Shown here: positions 24,193 to 31,705 of the stretch, piece after piece
How positions within the stretch are numbered: position 1 is the stretch's first letter
Layout: the number at the start of each line of letters is the position of its first letter
NCBI GenBank assembly: GCA_030685065.1
Contig: JAUXQH010000120.1
Location: 1-37,241 of the forward strand
Direction of reading: 5' to 3'
Length of the DNA stretch: 37,241 nt
Source: Pseudomonadota bacterium
Lineage (GTDB): Bacteria > Myxococcota_A > UBA796 > SXON01
Position numbers and translations under genes: made by a program
The notes under the pieces: model-generated
The model's input: only the letters and a program-made list of their open reading frames with translations
Told to the model about the DNA's origin: nothing
Databases searched by the model: none

Positions 24193-25863
24193 CTACTCCT
24201 CGCCCCCGAGCACCGAGACCTCGAGCGTACCGGACACGGTGTCACCATCCTCGAGCGAGAGCGTGTCGAAGCGGATGCTCCCAAAACCGAGCCAGGCCGC
24301 CGTCGTCCACTCCCCGCCGGTGTCCGGCGAGCTGTACAGGAGCAGCCCCTCCGCGACCTCGCCGTCGATGGGGATGTCGACGCCCGTCACCAGCGCTTCG
24401 GGCTCGAGGATGACGTACGGCGCGAGGTACGTGCTCTCCGCGACCGTGCTGATGGTGAGCCAGAGCGCCGTGCCGTCACCCACCCAGCCGATGCTCACGC
24501 CGTCGGCCGTGGTCGGGTACGGAACGCCGCCGATGAGGTAGTCGGTGGTCACGTCGCCCCCGTTCAGCAGGTCCCCGCCCGGGTAGCTGCCCCAGGTCCC
24601 CGTGAACGTGACGAGCACCGTGCCCACGCTGACCCAGCACGGATTGCCGCGGAGGGCGCTCGGGTACACGGGCTCGCCGATGGCGGCCTCGATGTCGCCC
24701 TCGCGGGAGGCGACGATGTCGCGCAGGTCCCCGATGGCCTGGCGCTGCTCCCGCGTCGAGACGCCCTGCAGGAGATCCTTCCAGGCATCGATGCGGTCCA
24801 AGCGCGCGCCCTCGTCCCACGCGTCGTCCAGGAGCCCCTGGAGAGCCTGCTCGTAGCGGCGCTTGCCCTCCGCGTGCTGGATGAGGCGGTTGCCGAGCGC
24901 GCTCACAGTCGCGACCCACACGGGCGCGCCGGGGCCGAACGGCTCGACGCGGTCGAACGTGGCGTCGGGGCCGCTCGCGATGAACTCGAGCCGGCCGTCT
25001 TCCGGCGCCGCATAGAGGTAGAAGTTGTTGGTGTTGCCGTTGTACCCGTCCCAATGCCCGGCGACGGACTCGGCCGCCCAGAAGTCGAAGAACGCATCGA
25101 GGTCGATGACCGCGTCGAGCGCGTCCAGCAGCGCGTCGTCGCCCGACTCGAGCGCCGCGAGCACCGCTCGGGGCTCCTCTCCCAGGCTCACTTCGTTCTC
25201 GGGCTCGAAGGAATTGACCCAGTCCGTGCGGAAGTCGGACAGCGCGCCCTCGTACATGGCGCCAGGGGAGGCGCCCCGCACGCGCTCGACCAGGTTCTCG
25301 TCGATGGCCTCCGTGTTGTCGTAGATGCCGAGGTCCTCGCCGTTGACGGTGACATGGGCGAGCGAACACCGGGGCGCCACGAGCCCCGCGTCCGCGAACC
25401 AGGCGTGCGCCAGGCAGGTACGCAGACGGCTCGGGTCCTGGTTGTTGTTGTTGAACACCAGCTTCTCGAGGCCGTGGAACCGCGCGCCCTCGTCGTAATG
25501 GTCGACATCCAGCCGCAGGCTGGGGCGGTCGGGCGAGTTCGAGCCGATGAGGCCCTTCTTCCGCGCCCCGACCGTGCCCATCTCCTCGCCGTCAAAGGTG
25601 ACCTCGGCCTCGAACCAAGTGTACGGGCTCTCCCAGGGCTCCTCGAGGCAGCCCTCGCCGAGCAGATCGTAGTAGGTCCGCTCCTGCACGCGGAGGGCGT
25701 CCCAGTCCGACGGATCGAGGGTGATCTCCACCTCGTGGAGCACATCGGGGTCGTAGAGCATCGCGTCGTCGGGATCGGACGCGGTGTCGCCGCTCGTCGG
25801 AGGCTCCCCCACGACGGGGGTGGCGGTGCAGGCGAGGAGGGCGAACAGCTGGGGGAGGAGCAT
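24193..25863 (-). CDS. CotH-kinase-like secreted lipoprotein (556 aa)
   Basis: The N-terminus MLLPQLFALLAC is a short lipoprotein signal (Cys12), followed by a Thr/Asp-rich linker. Residues about 35-390 match the CotH kinase family: EVEITLDPSDWDAL, GARKKGLIGSNS and SLRLDVDHYD, the asparagine run LVFNNNNQDPS, LGIYDNTEAIDENLV, and the active-site region HWDGYNGNTNNFYLY then DATF. CotH proteins are atypical protein kinases that phosphorylate surface proteins such as Bacillus coat proteins; family members occur in many bacterial secretomes. The last about 150 residues form a separate beta-rich domain. The ATG at 25863 is chosen because it begins the hydrophobic segment. Targets unknown. Confidence 0.88.
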   Translation of the reverse strand: MLLPQLFALLACTATPVVGEPPTSGDTASDPDDAMLYDPDVLHEVEITLDPSDWDALRVQERTYYDLLGEGCLEEPWESPYTWFEAEVTFDGEEMGTVGARKKGLIGSNSPDRPSLRLDVDHYDEGARFHGLEKLVFNNNNQDPSRLRTCLAHAWFADAGLVAPRCSLAHVTVNGEDLGIYDNTEAIDENLVERVRGASPGAMYEGALSDFRTDWVNSFEPENEVSLGEEPRAVLAALESGDDALLDALDAVIDLDAFFDFWAAESVAGHWDGYNGNTNNFYLYAAPEDGRLEFIASGPDATFDRVEPFGPGAPVWVATVSALGNRLIQHAEGKRRYEQALQGLLDDAWDEGARLDRIDAWKDLLQGVSTREQRQAIGDLRDIVASREGDIEAAIGEPVYPSALRGNPCWVSVGTVLVTFTGTWGSYPGGDLLNGGDVTTDYLIGGVPYPTTADGVSIGWVGDGTALWLTISTVAESTYLAPYVILEPEALVTGVDIPIDGEVAEGLLLYSSPDTGGEWTTAAWLGFGSIRFDTLSLEDGDTVSGTLEVSVLGGEE

Positions 25864-25937
25864 GGGATCCGTGGGACACACGAGCGGGCGCGCGTCGAAG
25901 AGAGGAGTCTAGCGCCCGCGCTTCAGCTCCGCGCGAA

Positions 25938-26678
25938 TCACCGCTCGCTGGAGAGCGGCGCGCACAGGACCGCGAGCTCGAGGACGTCCGTGCGCTTCGG
26001 CGCCGCGCTCGAATACTCGTTCACGACCTCGTGCATCACGCGATCCCGGCGGGCCTCGTAGCCGGCGCCCCAGAGCTCGTACGCGGCGCAGAGCTCCGCC
26101 CGTTGTTCCTGGAGGCGCCGACGCACCCCCACCTCGACGGACTCGATGTAGACCGACGGGTTCAACACCTCGTCCATCCCGTCGTCCACCCAGTCCTTCC
26201 AATCGAACTGCCCTACGATGGCCACGCAGCCTTTGTCATCGCGCTGGAGCACGCTCTGGCGGCCGAGCAGCGCCTGGTAGAACTGGAACCCGCGAAAGTT
26301 CGCGTGCAGGTCGGCGAAGCTGAACACGTTGGACGTCAGGAGGCCGTACTGCCCGCGCTCGCTCTGCGTTCCCCACTCCACCGCCCGCTCCGGGTGCTTT
26401 CCCCAGCCGCTCTGACGCTCGTACTCGTAGCCCTGCGCCCAGAAGTGGTCGGGCTTGTCGGTGCCCATCAGCACCCCCGCCAGCTCGATCGTGCTGCACA
26501 CCCCGACGGTGTCCAGCATCATGGACTCGCCCGGCAGCAGGCCTCCGTACACGTCGGAGCGGTCGCGGAACGCGCGGCGCTCCACCTCGGACTCCTCCAG
26601 CCACGCGGTGTAGGCCCCGAACCCCAGGCCATCCACGATCTCGCCGCGGTTCGCCACGTATTTCGCGTGCGAGAACAA
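25938..26678 (-). CDS. Unrecognised protein, probably missing its 5' end
   Basis: 246 residues counted from a TTG. The frame stays open upstream to a stop at 26784-26786 with no ATG or GTG, and that extra part is low-complexity Lys/Arg-rich and unlike a real N-terminus. The codons just before the TTG (TEIDQLFSHAKYV) read like the middle of a protein. Strong hydrophilic content, no signal peptide and no membrane helix are seen; the C-terminal third is helical and charged. I do not recognise the family. A deletion or insertion at about 26.70 kb probably removed the start of the gene, so it may be a pseudogene. The codon bias still looks protein-coding. Confidence 0.6.
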   Translation of the reverse strand: MFSHAKYVANRGEIVDGLGFGAYTAWLEESEVERRAFRDRSDVYGGLLPGESMMLDTVGVCSTIELAGVLMGTDKPDHFWAQGYEYERQSGWGKHPERAVEWGTQSERGQYGLLTSNVFSFADLHANFRGFQFYQALLGRQSVLQRDDKGCVAIVGQFDWKDWVDDGMDEVLNPSVYIESVEVGVRRRLQEQRAELCAAYELWGAGYEARRDRVMHEVVNEYSSAAPKRTDVLELAVLCAPLSSER

Positions 26679-26772
26679 CTGGTCGATCTCGGTGGCGATA
26701 GAGGTTGGACAGTTTTTGGGCCTCCGGAAACGACAGTTGTAGCGCAGATTTTGGTGCCCTACGCTCCTCTTA

Positions 26773-26793
26773 CGCGCCGCCTTTCACGGCGCG
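26773..26793. promoter_or_regulatory. 7-bp inverted repeat just before the 26806 gene
   Basis: CGCGCCG, loop CCTTTCA, and CGGCGCG form a perfect stem that ends 12 bases before the GTG start and only a base or two ahead of the AGGGAG ribosome-binding site. It could be an operator or a translation-controlling hairpin. It lies within the disrupted junction upstream of the truncated gene. Confidence 0.35.
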
Positions 26794-26805
26794 CAGGGAG
26801 TCGAA

Positions 26806-27414
26806 GTGGATGAAGTAGTGCCCGATGAGATCACGGGCGACGTGGCGGGGAGGAGGCTGTTGCAGCGCCAGCTGGTCGCGCTCCGCCACGAGAAGGAGCT
26901 CGCGCTCGCCCGCGTCCGCGCGCTGGAGTTGAAGGAGGAGCACCTCGCCGTGGTGTACGAGCGTGCGTTCCCTGGCGAGACCTTCCGCCCCCCGGCCGTG
27001 CCCTGGGCGGAGCTCACCTACCGGGAGCGGATGACCGTCCACTTCCTCTCCCACCGCGGAGGGGCCCGGAAGCTCAGCGCCGTCGTAGACGAGTACGGGG
27101 AGTTCAGCGGCGAGATCATCACTCGTGCCGCGTGGGCTGTCCGGCTCAGCCGCCTCCTCAGCAAGGGGGCGGTGAGCCGGAACTTCTTCGGGTGGTTCGT
27201 CTCCGACGAACTCGCTGAGGTCGCGCAGTACCGGCCCGACCATCGGAGCGAGCGGTCGGAGATCGGCGCCGAGGGGCTACTGAACGCCGCGCGAGCGATC
27301 GAGCGGACGAAGAAGACGCCGGGGACGCGGATGGGGGCGCCCCTCGGGCCCCGCAGGATGAGCTGGAAGGCCCTGGCGCAGCTCGTGCCCTCGAACGCGG
27401 ACCACGGCGGGTAG
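26806..27414 (+). CDS. Unrecognised protein with N-terminal coiled coil (202 aa)
   Basis: The GTG start has AGGGAG five bases ahead. Residues about 15-50 (RLLQRQLVALRHEKELALARV) form a likely coiled coil. The middle, ELTYRERMTVHFLSHRGG followed by SRLLSKGAVSRNFFGWFVSDELAEV, alternates short helices and a hairpin-like turn in the manner of a winged helix, but this is a visual judgement. The C-terminal 40 residues are basic (RTKKTPGTRMGAP...). No enzyme motif, signal or membrane segment is seen. It ends in a strong intrinsic terminator, so it is a stand-alone transcription unit. I do not recognise the family; a DNA-binding role is only a guess. Confidence 0.6.
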   Translation: MDEVVPDEITGDVAGRRLLQRQLVALRHEKELALARVRALELKEEHLAVVYERAFPGETFRPPAVPWAELTYRERMTVHFLSHRGGARKLSAVVDEYGEFSGEIITRAAWAVRLSRLLSKGAVSRNFFGWFVSDELAEVAQYRPDHRSERSEIGAEGLLNAARAIERTKKTPGTRMGAPLGPRRMSWKALAQLVPSNADHGG

Positions 27415-27436
27415 CCTCCGACGCCGCGGATCCGCG

Positions 27437-27494
27437 CGCTCGACCGCCGATCGGGACTCGCTCCGGTCGGCGGTCGAGCGTTTGGGTTTTCCTT
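27437..27494 (+). terminator. Strong intrinsic terminator
   Basis: CGCTCGACCGCCGA (27437-27450) pairs perfectly with TCGGCGGTCGAGCG (27467-27480), with a few further internal pairs, and is followed on the plus strand by TTTGGGTTTTCCTT. A 14-bp GC-rich stem plus T-rich tail is a classical Rho-independent terminator for the gene at 26806-27414. Confidence 0.85.
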
Positions 27495-27559
27495 GGTGGA
27501 AGCATGCTGATTCTCGATGTCATGCCAATGCCGCCAGCCTGCGTAGATATACTCTGCCA

Positions 27560-28273
27560 ATGAACATGCTTGCGTATATCCGCTCGCTCGTATACCTTGA
27601 CGAGGTCGAGCCACGAATGCCTACCGCCGTTACAACCACGCGAGAGAAGCAGCACTTTCGCGAGTCGATACTGTTCCTGCTCGGCCAGTACCGCCTCCGC
27701 GCGCAACGGTTTGCGGAGCTTACCGAACAGGCCGAGCGAGAGCGCCGAGGAATCGAGGCTGTCAGCGAGGAAATCAAGCAGGTCTACAGGTTTCTCGTCC
27801 TAAACAACGATGACGTTCAGGACGGCGTCGCCTCTCTGACGCCGGAAGCCCTGAACGCCTTCCTGGATCAATGCACGAGCAACCTGCTCGCTTCCTTTGG
27901 AAAGTACGGCGATCCGTGGCCCTTTCCCACCGCAATGCCGCAGGCGCCTGAGTCCAGTCCGCGTGCGGGCGACTCCGTCGGAGGTGAGCTCGCCGTCGGC
28001 TCCCTCGTCGCAGAGCCGCCCGCGGTGGGGCCGCTGTCCTTCCTCACCCCCATCCGCCGGGCCATTTTGGACGCCATCCCCATCGGCCGCGAGGTGACCC
28101 TCGCGGACATCACGCTCGCCGTCACCGGGACGGACACGCGATCGGAGCGGGCTCGCGTGCGGCAGCACGTCCTCTTCCTGACAGAGAAGGGACTCGTGGG
28201 CTGGCTCCGGCGCGGCGCCTACACCCGGCTCGATGCGGCTGCCTCCGACCCCGAAACCCGGACCACTTCATGA
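27560..28273 (+). CDS. Unrecognised protein with C-terminal winged-helix domain (237 aa)
   Basis: Starts at the ATG at 27560 (MNMLAYIRSL), after an A/T-richer leader; reading further upstream runs into the terminator of the previous gene. Residues about 25-85 are strongly helical and charged (ILFLLGQYRLRAQRFAEL, then ERRGIEAVSEEIKQV), likely a coiled coil. A Pro/Ser-rich linker (about 120-160) follows. The last 65 residues, opening LTPIRRAILDAIP and including VTLADITLAVTG and HVLFLTEKGLVGWLRRG, have the helix-helix-helix-wing order of a winged-helix DNA-binding domain. No signal or membrane segment. Possibly a regulator; family not recognised. Confidence 0.65.
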   Translation: MNMLAYIRSLVYLDEVEPRMPTAVTTTREKQHFRESILFLLGQYRLRAQRFAELTEQAERERRGIEAVSEEIKQVYRFLVLNNDDVQDGVASLTPEALNAFLDQCTSNLLASFGKYGDPWPFPTAMPQAPESSPRAGDSVGGELAVGSLVAEPPAVGPLSFLTPIRRAILDAIPIGREVTLADITLAVTGTDTRSERARVRQHVLFLTEKGLVGWLRRGAYTRLDAAASDPETRTTS

Positions 28274-28324
28274 AGCAGGTCTTCACCGGGCAGCGCCTGG
28301 AACCACAGCACCACGAATAACGAA

Positions 28325-28350
28325 GGGCCCGGCGGTGGAACGCCGAGCCC
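28325..28350 (+). terminator. Imperfect GC hairpin after the 27560 gene
   Basis: GGGC-C-CGGCG and CGCCG-A-GCCC pair with one mismatch around a six-base loop. It lies 52 bases after the stop codon of the winged-helix gene and lacks a T-run, so it is at most a weak terminator. Confidence 0.35.
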
Positions 28351-28403
28351 CTCGAAACCGTGAACCTCGTTCGTCGGAAGACCGACTCGCGAAGACTCCC
28401 AGC

Positions 28404-28411
28404 GTGCAAGC
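28404..28411. repeat. Left 8-bp target-site duplication of the IS4-family element
   Basis: GTGCAAGC here is repeated exactly at 29902-29909, flanking the transposase unit. The matching copies and the adjoining inverted ends define the insertion. Confidence 0.7.
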
Positions 28412-29901
28412 AGAGTCTACGCGCGGTCCCCGGTGAGCGTCAAGCCCCCCGTGTGCCAAATGCTCTTGGTCTACAAGAAGATCAAGGACTATGCTGGATA
28501 TTTGTCCCAGGACCAGCACGTCCCCCAACAGAAATTTGTCCTCGCGATGCTACCCGCCTTGTTCGTGGGGCACTCGCTCATGCTGTCCCACCTTGCGAAG
28601 GCCCAGCAGAACCCGCTCCTCACGAAGGAGAACAACAAACGCGAATACGACACGCGGGAGCACTACTTCTCCCGCAACGTCAACTCCGCGCGCTTGGACA
28701 TGGACGCCATCCTTCAGCGCTACTACAAGCTCATCGAACCGGTCCTGCACCGCAATCGCGGGCGCGGGGTCACGGTCGTCACGGACGGCACGGACTACCG
28801 CAAGGAGTGGGCCCGCCCTGACCGGCCCCGCGGCATGCAGGGGGCCTCCCACGTGCGCGACGGCAGTCGGAGCACGCGTGCGAAGGCCGACCTCACCATG
28901 GGCTACGCGGGCATCACGGTTGAGGCTGCCCTCCCGGACGGAACACAGGTTCCGATGGCCCATTGGCTTTTCTCCCGTAAGCTGCCAGACCCGCTCACGA
29001 AAAAGCGATGGCGGTCGGACGAGCAGGCCACCGAGCAGCTGCTCGAACGGGTTGCACCCCTGGTGGGAAGCGACGCTTGGTGGACCTTCGACAGAGACTA
29101 CGCCTCGAATATCTATTTCAATGCGTTCGACAAGCTCAAGCTTCGGTGGCTCGTCCGCATCCAGAACAACGGGCAGGCCGCGAAGCGTCGCGTCCGGGCG
29201 GAGAACGGGATCGTGTGGTCGGTGGAGGAGCTCGCCGCGACGCTGAACCTCCCGTACACGCGGCACACGCGAGGCAGAGATGGCGAGCCCCTGACGATCC
29301 GGATGGGCCTCAAGAAGGTCTTCTTGAAGGAGGAGAGCAGCTCGGGTGTGGAACGCTGGCAGGAGACGGCGCGCACGCTCCTCGTGGCAGAGCTCAACGG
29401 CTCCCCGACCAAGTTCATCGTCCTGGTGAGCGAGTGGGACGTAGACAAGCAGGAGATCGCCGAGCAGATCCGCAAAGAATACCGTAGAAGGTGGACAGTT
29501 GAGGAAACGCATCGTTTCGTCAAGAACGACTGGGGTTTCAAGGTTGAGCACTTCCGAGTGTTGAAGCTGGTCGCGATCCAGCGCGTCGTCTTCTTCGCGA
29601 TGCTCGCGTGTGGCTTCATGGCCCTCCTCAACGTAGACAAGCCCGAAGCAGTACAGGAGCTTGTGGGGTGCGCCTGGGCCCAGGGTGAGGCGAAGGATCC
29701 GCGGTACCGCCTCACCCAGGTGATCGGCCTGCTCGTGGTCAAGCTGATCACGAAGACGTGGGTCCGGTTCCATCGACGCCGAGCGCTCGAACCACCACCG
29801 GAGACACCTGACCGGCTGCGAGACCGGCTGCGAAACGCACAGCGAGCGGTGACGCGCGCCCAGAAAGCGCTCCGGGACCTCGGGCTCACCGAGTAGCCAC
29901 T
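28412..29901 (+). mobile_element. IS4-family insertion sequence, 1,490 bp, apparently intact
   Basis: The element is bounded by an 8-bp direct repeat (GTGCAAGC at 28404-28411 and 29902-29909). Its left end reads AGAGTCTACGCG and its right end, read inward on the opposite strand, AGTGGCTACTCG: 9 of 12 positions match, a plausible pair of imperfect terminal inverted repeats. It holds one transposase gene, which nearly fills it and ends five bases before the right end. The insertion sits in the spacer between two unrecognised genes and breaks neither. Exact duplication and an open transposase frame suggest a recent insertion. Confidence 0.7.
28433..29896 (+). CDS. IS4-family DDE transposase (487 aa)
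   Basis: Catalyses cut-and-paste movement of the element through an RNase H-like DDE domain. The acidic residues are seen in VVTDGTDYRK (first Asp), WWTFDRDYAS (second Asp) and YRRRWTVEETHRFVK (Glu). The last stretch fits the IS4 signature Y-(2)-R-(3)-E-(6)-K exactly. Its length is normal for the family. The GTG at 28433 is taken as the start; the ATG at 28460 is an alternative, and neither has a good ribosome-binding site, as usual for transposases. The C-terminus is an Arg-rich helix. No frameshift or stop is present, so it is probably functional. Confidence 0.9.
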   Translation: MSVKPPVCQMLLVYKKIKDYAGYLSQDQHVPQQKFVLAMLPALFVGHSLMLSHLAKAQQNPLLTKENNKREYDTREHYFSRNVNSARLDMDAILQRYYKLIEPVLHRNRGRGVTVVTDGTDYRKEWARPDRPRGMQGASHVRDGSRSTRAKADLTMGYAGITVEAALPDGTQVPMAHWLFSRKLPDPLTKKRWRSDEQATEQLLERVAPLVGSDAWWTFDRDYASNIYFNAFDKLKLRWLVRIQNNGQAAKRRVRAENGIVWSVEELAATLNLPYTRHTRGRDGEPLTIRMGLKKVFLKEESSSGVERWQETARTLLVAELNGSPTKFIVLVSEWDVDKQEIAEQIRKEYRRRWTVEETHRFVKNDWGFKVEHFRVLKLVAIQRVVFFAMLACGFMALLNVDKPEAVQELVGCAWAQGEAKDPRYRLTQVIGLLVVKLITKTWVRFHRRRALEPPPETPDRLRDRLRNAQRAVTRAQKALRDLGLTE

Positions 29902-29909
29902 GTGCAAGC
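29902..29909. repeat. Right 8-bp target-site duplication of the IS4-family element
   Basis: GTGCAAGC, identical to 28404-28411. It directly abuts the right terminal repeat of the element. Confidence 0.7.
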
Positions 29910-29910
29910 G

Positions 29911-29961
29911 GGCGCCGTCACTGGCGCCGTTCCGGCCGTTCCGCGCCCCCCGAGGAGGGGG
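29911..29961. other. Two hairpins upstream of the 30021 gene
   Basis: GGCGCC-GTCACT-GGCGCC (29911-29928) and a C5/G5 hairpin around GAGGA (29947-29961) lie between the insertion sequence and the next gene. The short repeat CCGTTCCG occurs twice between them. These may be a terminator or leader structure of the original locus; function unknown. Confidence 0.35.
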
Positions 29962-30020
29962 ACCACGCTGCATGGTGGTAGCCGGCGCACGTTGTCGCTA
30001 AGGCCCGGGGCGGAGGTAGA

Positions 30021-30965
30021 GTGCTGGGACTGCTTGCGCACACGAAAGTCGGGACTCAGTGCGTCTGGATGCTGAGCCTGTCCGAGGGAGATTCGGTGGC
30101 GAGCAAGGCGTTCCTGCTGCCCGTCGACATCGGGGCCGCGCTGGACGGGGAGGTCACGGGAGGAGGGACGTTCCTCGCCGCCGTTGCCGGGACATGGCGG
30201 GACGAACTCGGGGAGGGGTGCGCCGTCGTGGCTTCGGCGCACGACGTCGATGCGCTGCTGGAAGAACTTCGGGAGCCGAACTACCCGGAAAGGATGCCAC
30301 TGGCGTGCAACATCGCTCGGTCTCGTGGCGTAGGGGTCGGCCCGGGCCAGCTTCTGCTCTTCTCCGCAGCGGGGGTCCGCCGGGCGCTCCGTCTCGTAGG
30401 TGGGCTTCGCGCGGTGCGCCTTCGGGATGAACTGGAGGCTGGCTTCCTCAACGATGACTGGTTCGTGCGTCCCGGCCGCAAGGTGTCCGTAGACTCGCCA
30501 GCCGCGACCTTTTTCGCGCAGCTGGAATATGTGCTGAAGGGCGTGCCCGACGAGTTGATGGAGGTTCCGGCGAGACACCTTCTCGACGTGCTCCTGGAAG
30601 AGGCGGACCTCGGACGCCTCTGCCCCGTGGCCCGGTGGGAGTTGCTTGAAAAAACGGGGCATCCCAACGTGCTCGACGAAGCTCCCGGACTCGTGTGGCT
30701 GCCGTCGAACCCGGCCCGCCCCTCGCTATTGGGATTTCACCTCTCGGCCGACGACCGGAGTATTTGGACGCTGCTGAAGCGCGCTGCGAGGGACGGGGTG
30801 CACGTCAAGAGGCGGTCGCTGGGCCCGACCATCTCCTCGCGCTACGCGCTCGACCGCCTCGTTGAGCACGGGTATCTGACGATCGAGGAGACCGAGTCGG
30901 GGTACGTCTGGCACCTCCGCAACGACGGCCCCCAGCCGGGCAGCCTCGCCGCCCGCGGTCCATAA
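30021..30965 (+). CDS. Unrecognised protein with C-terminal winged-helix-like region (314 aa)
   Basis: The GTG at 30021 has GGAGG at good spacing. The N-terminal 130 residues are mixed alpha/beta (KAFLLPVDIGAALDG, FLAAVAGTWRDELGEG, PLACNIARSRGVGVG) without known motifs. A helical middle (about 170-205) follows, and the last 75 residues (SADDRSIWTLLKRAARDG, then RYALDRLVEHGYLTIEE and ESGYVWHLRN) have the recognition-helix and wing pattern of a winged-helix domain. No signal, membrane segment or catalytic motif. It is separated from the 27560 gene only by spacer and the insertion sequence, so the two were once direct neighbours. Family not recognised; a regulator is possible. Confidence 0.6.
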   Translation: MLGLLAHTKVGTQCVWMLSLSEGDSVASKAFLLPVDIGAALDGEVTGGGTFLAAVAGTWRDELGEGCAVVASAHDVDALLEELREPNYPERMPLACNIARSRGVGVGPGQLLLFSAAGVRRALRLVGGLRAVRLRDELEAGFLNDDWFVRPGRKVSVDSPAATFFAQLEYVLKGVPDELMEVPARHLLDVLLEEADLGRLCPVARWELLEKTGHPNVLDEAPGLVWLPSNPARPSLLGFHLSADDRSIWTLLKRAARDGVHVKRRSLGPTISSRYALDRLVEHGYLTIEETESGYVWHLRNDGPQPGSLAARGP

Positions 30966-31060
30966 CCCCGCCCGATGATGCGGTGGCGCGCCGCATTCAT
31001 CCCCCCATCGCGGGCCGGCGCTGGTCCCGCTGACGACCGGGCCCCCTTGCTCGGGTAGGT

Positions 31061-31705
31061 TCACAGCCCGTAGCCGAGTACGTAGAAGCCTTCCGAGTCA
31101 CCCTCCACGCACCCGGGACCCCGCGCCACAAGGTAGGGGCCGACGCGATCGAGGCGAAGGTGACACGTGTTCGAGCGCTGTTCGAGGCGGTTCCCGACCG
31201 GGGACCCGTCGAGTTCGACGAGACCCACCACGACTTCAGGCGCGCCGCCCTCGGAGGCGAGACCATTCGCGATCCACGCCTTTCCGCGGCCCGTGACCCG
31301 TCCCGCGGCCTCTTGGAGGTAGAAGCCCGCACCCGTCTTGAGCCATGCTCCACCCCACCCGCTCGGCAGGGGAGCGGGGACGAGTTCCTGCACGGGGAGC
31401 CAGCCGACCGTGGGCGTGTGGGCCGCCGAGGGAAACACTCCGCAGGCCCAGCCCCGTGGTCCAGGCACGGCAAGCACTGTGTCTCCCGCGACGACGTAGG
31501 CGCGCCGGTTGCAGGATGCCTCGGGGCAGGAGGCGAAGTGCACCCTCAGTGCGCGGCTCACCGTCCACGCCGTCAGCGCGTCGCCGCGTTCGAACAGGGT
31601 GGCCTCCGTGCACGCCGTCATCTCGACGGAGGGCTCGGCAGCACGAGCCTCCGGGGCGGCCAGAGGTCCGAGCAACGCGGAAAGGATGAAGAAGGAGCGT
31701 GTCAT
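31061..31705 (-). CDS. Secreted protein with SH3-like region (214 aa)
   Basis: The ATG at 31705 overlaps the previous stop (ATGA) and begins a clear signal peptide, MTRSFFILSALLGPLAAPEARA, cut after ARA. The mature part has several cysteines likely to form disulfides (CTE, CPEASCNRR, WACGV, TCHLRL, GPGC). AYVVAGDTVLAVPGPRGW and TPTVGWLPVQEL resemble bacterial SH3-like folds, which often bind cell-wall peptides. It is the second gene of a two-gene unit behind a MopE-type lipoprotein, so the two may form one surface complex. Function unknown. Confidence 0.7.
   Translation of the reverse strand: MTRSFFILSALLGPLAAPEARAAEPSVEMTACTEATLFERGDALTAWTVSRALRVHFASCPEASCNRRAYVVAGDTVLAVPGPRGWACGVFPSAAHTPTVGWLPVQELVPAPLPSGWGGAWLKTGAGFYLQEAAGRVTGRGKAWIANGLASEGGAPEVVVGLVELDGSPVGNRLEQRSNTCHLRLDRVGPYLVARGPGCVEGDSEGFYVLGYGL

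Noticed and set aside
27437..27494. Long perfect stem considered as a structured small RNA
   Set aside because: Position right after a stop codon and the T-rich tail are explained by an intrinsic terminator.
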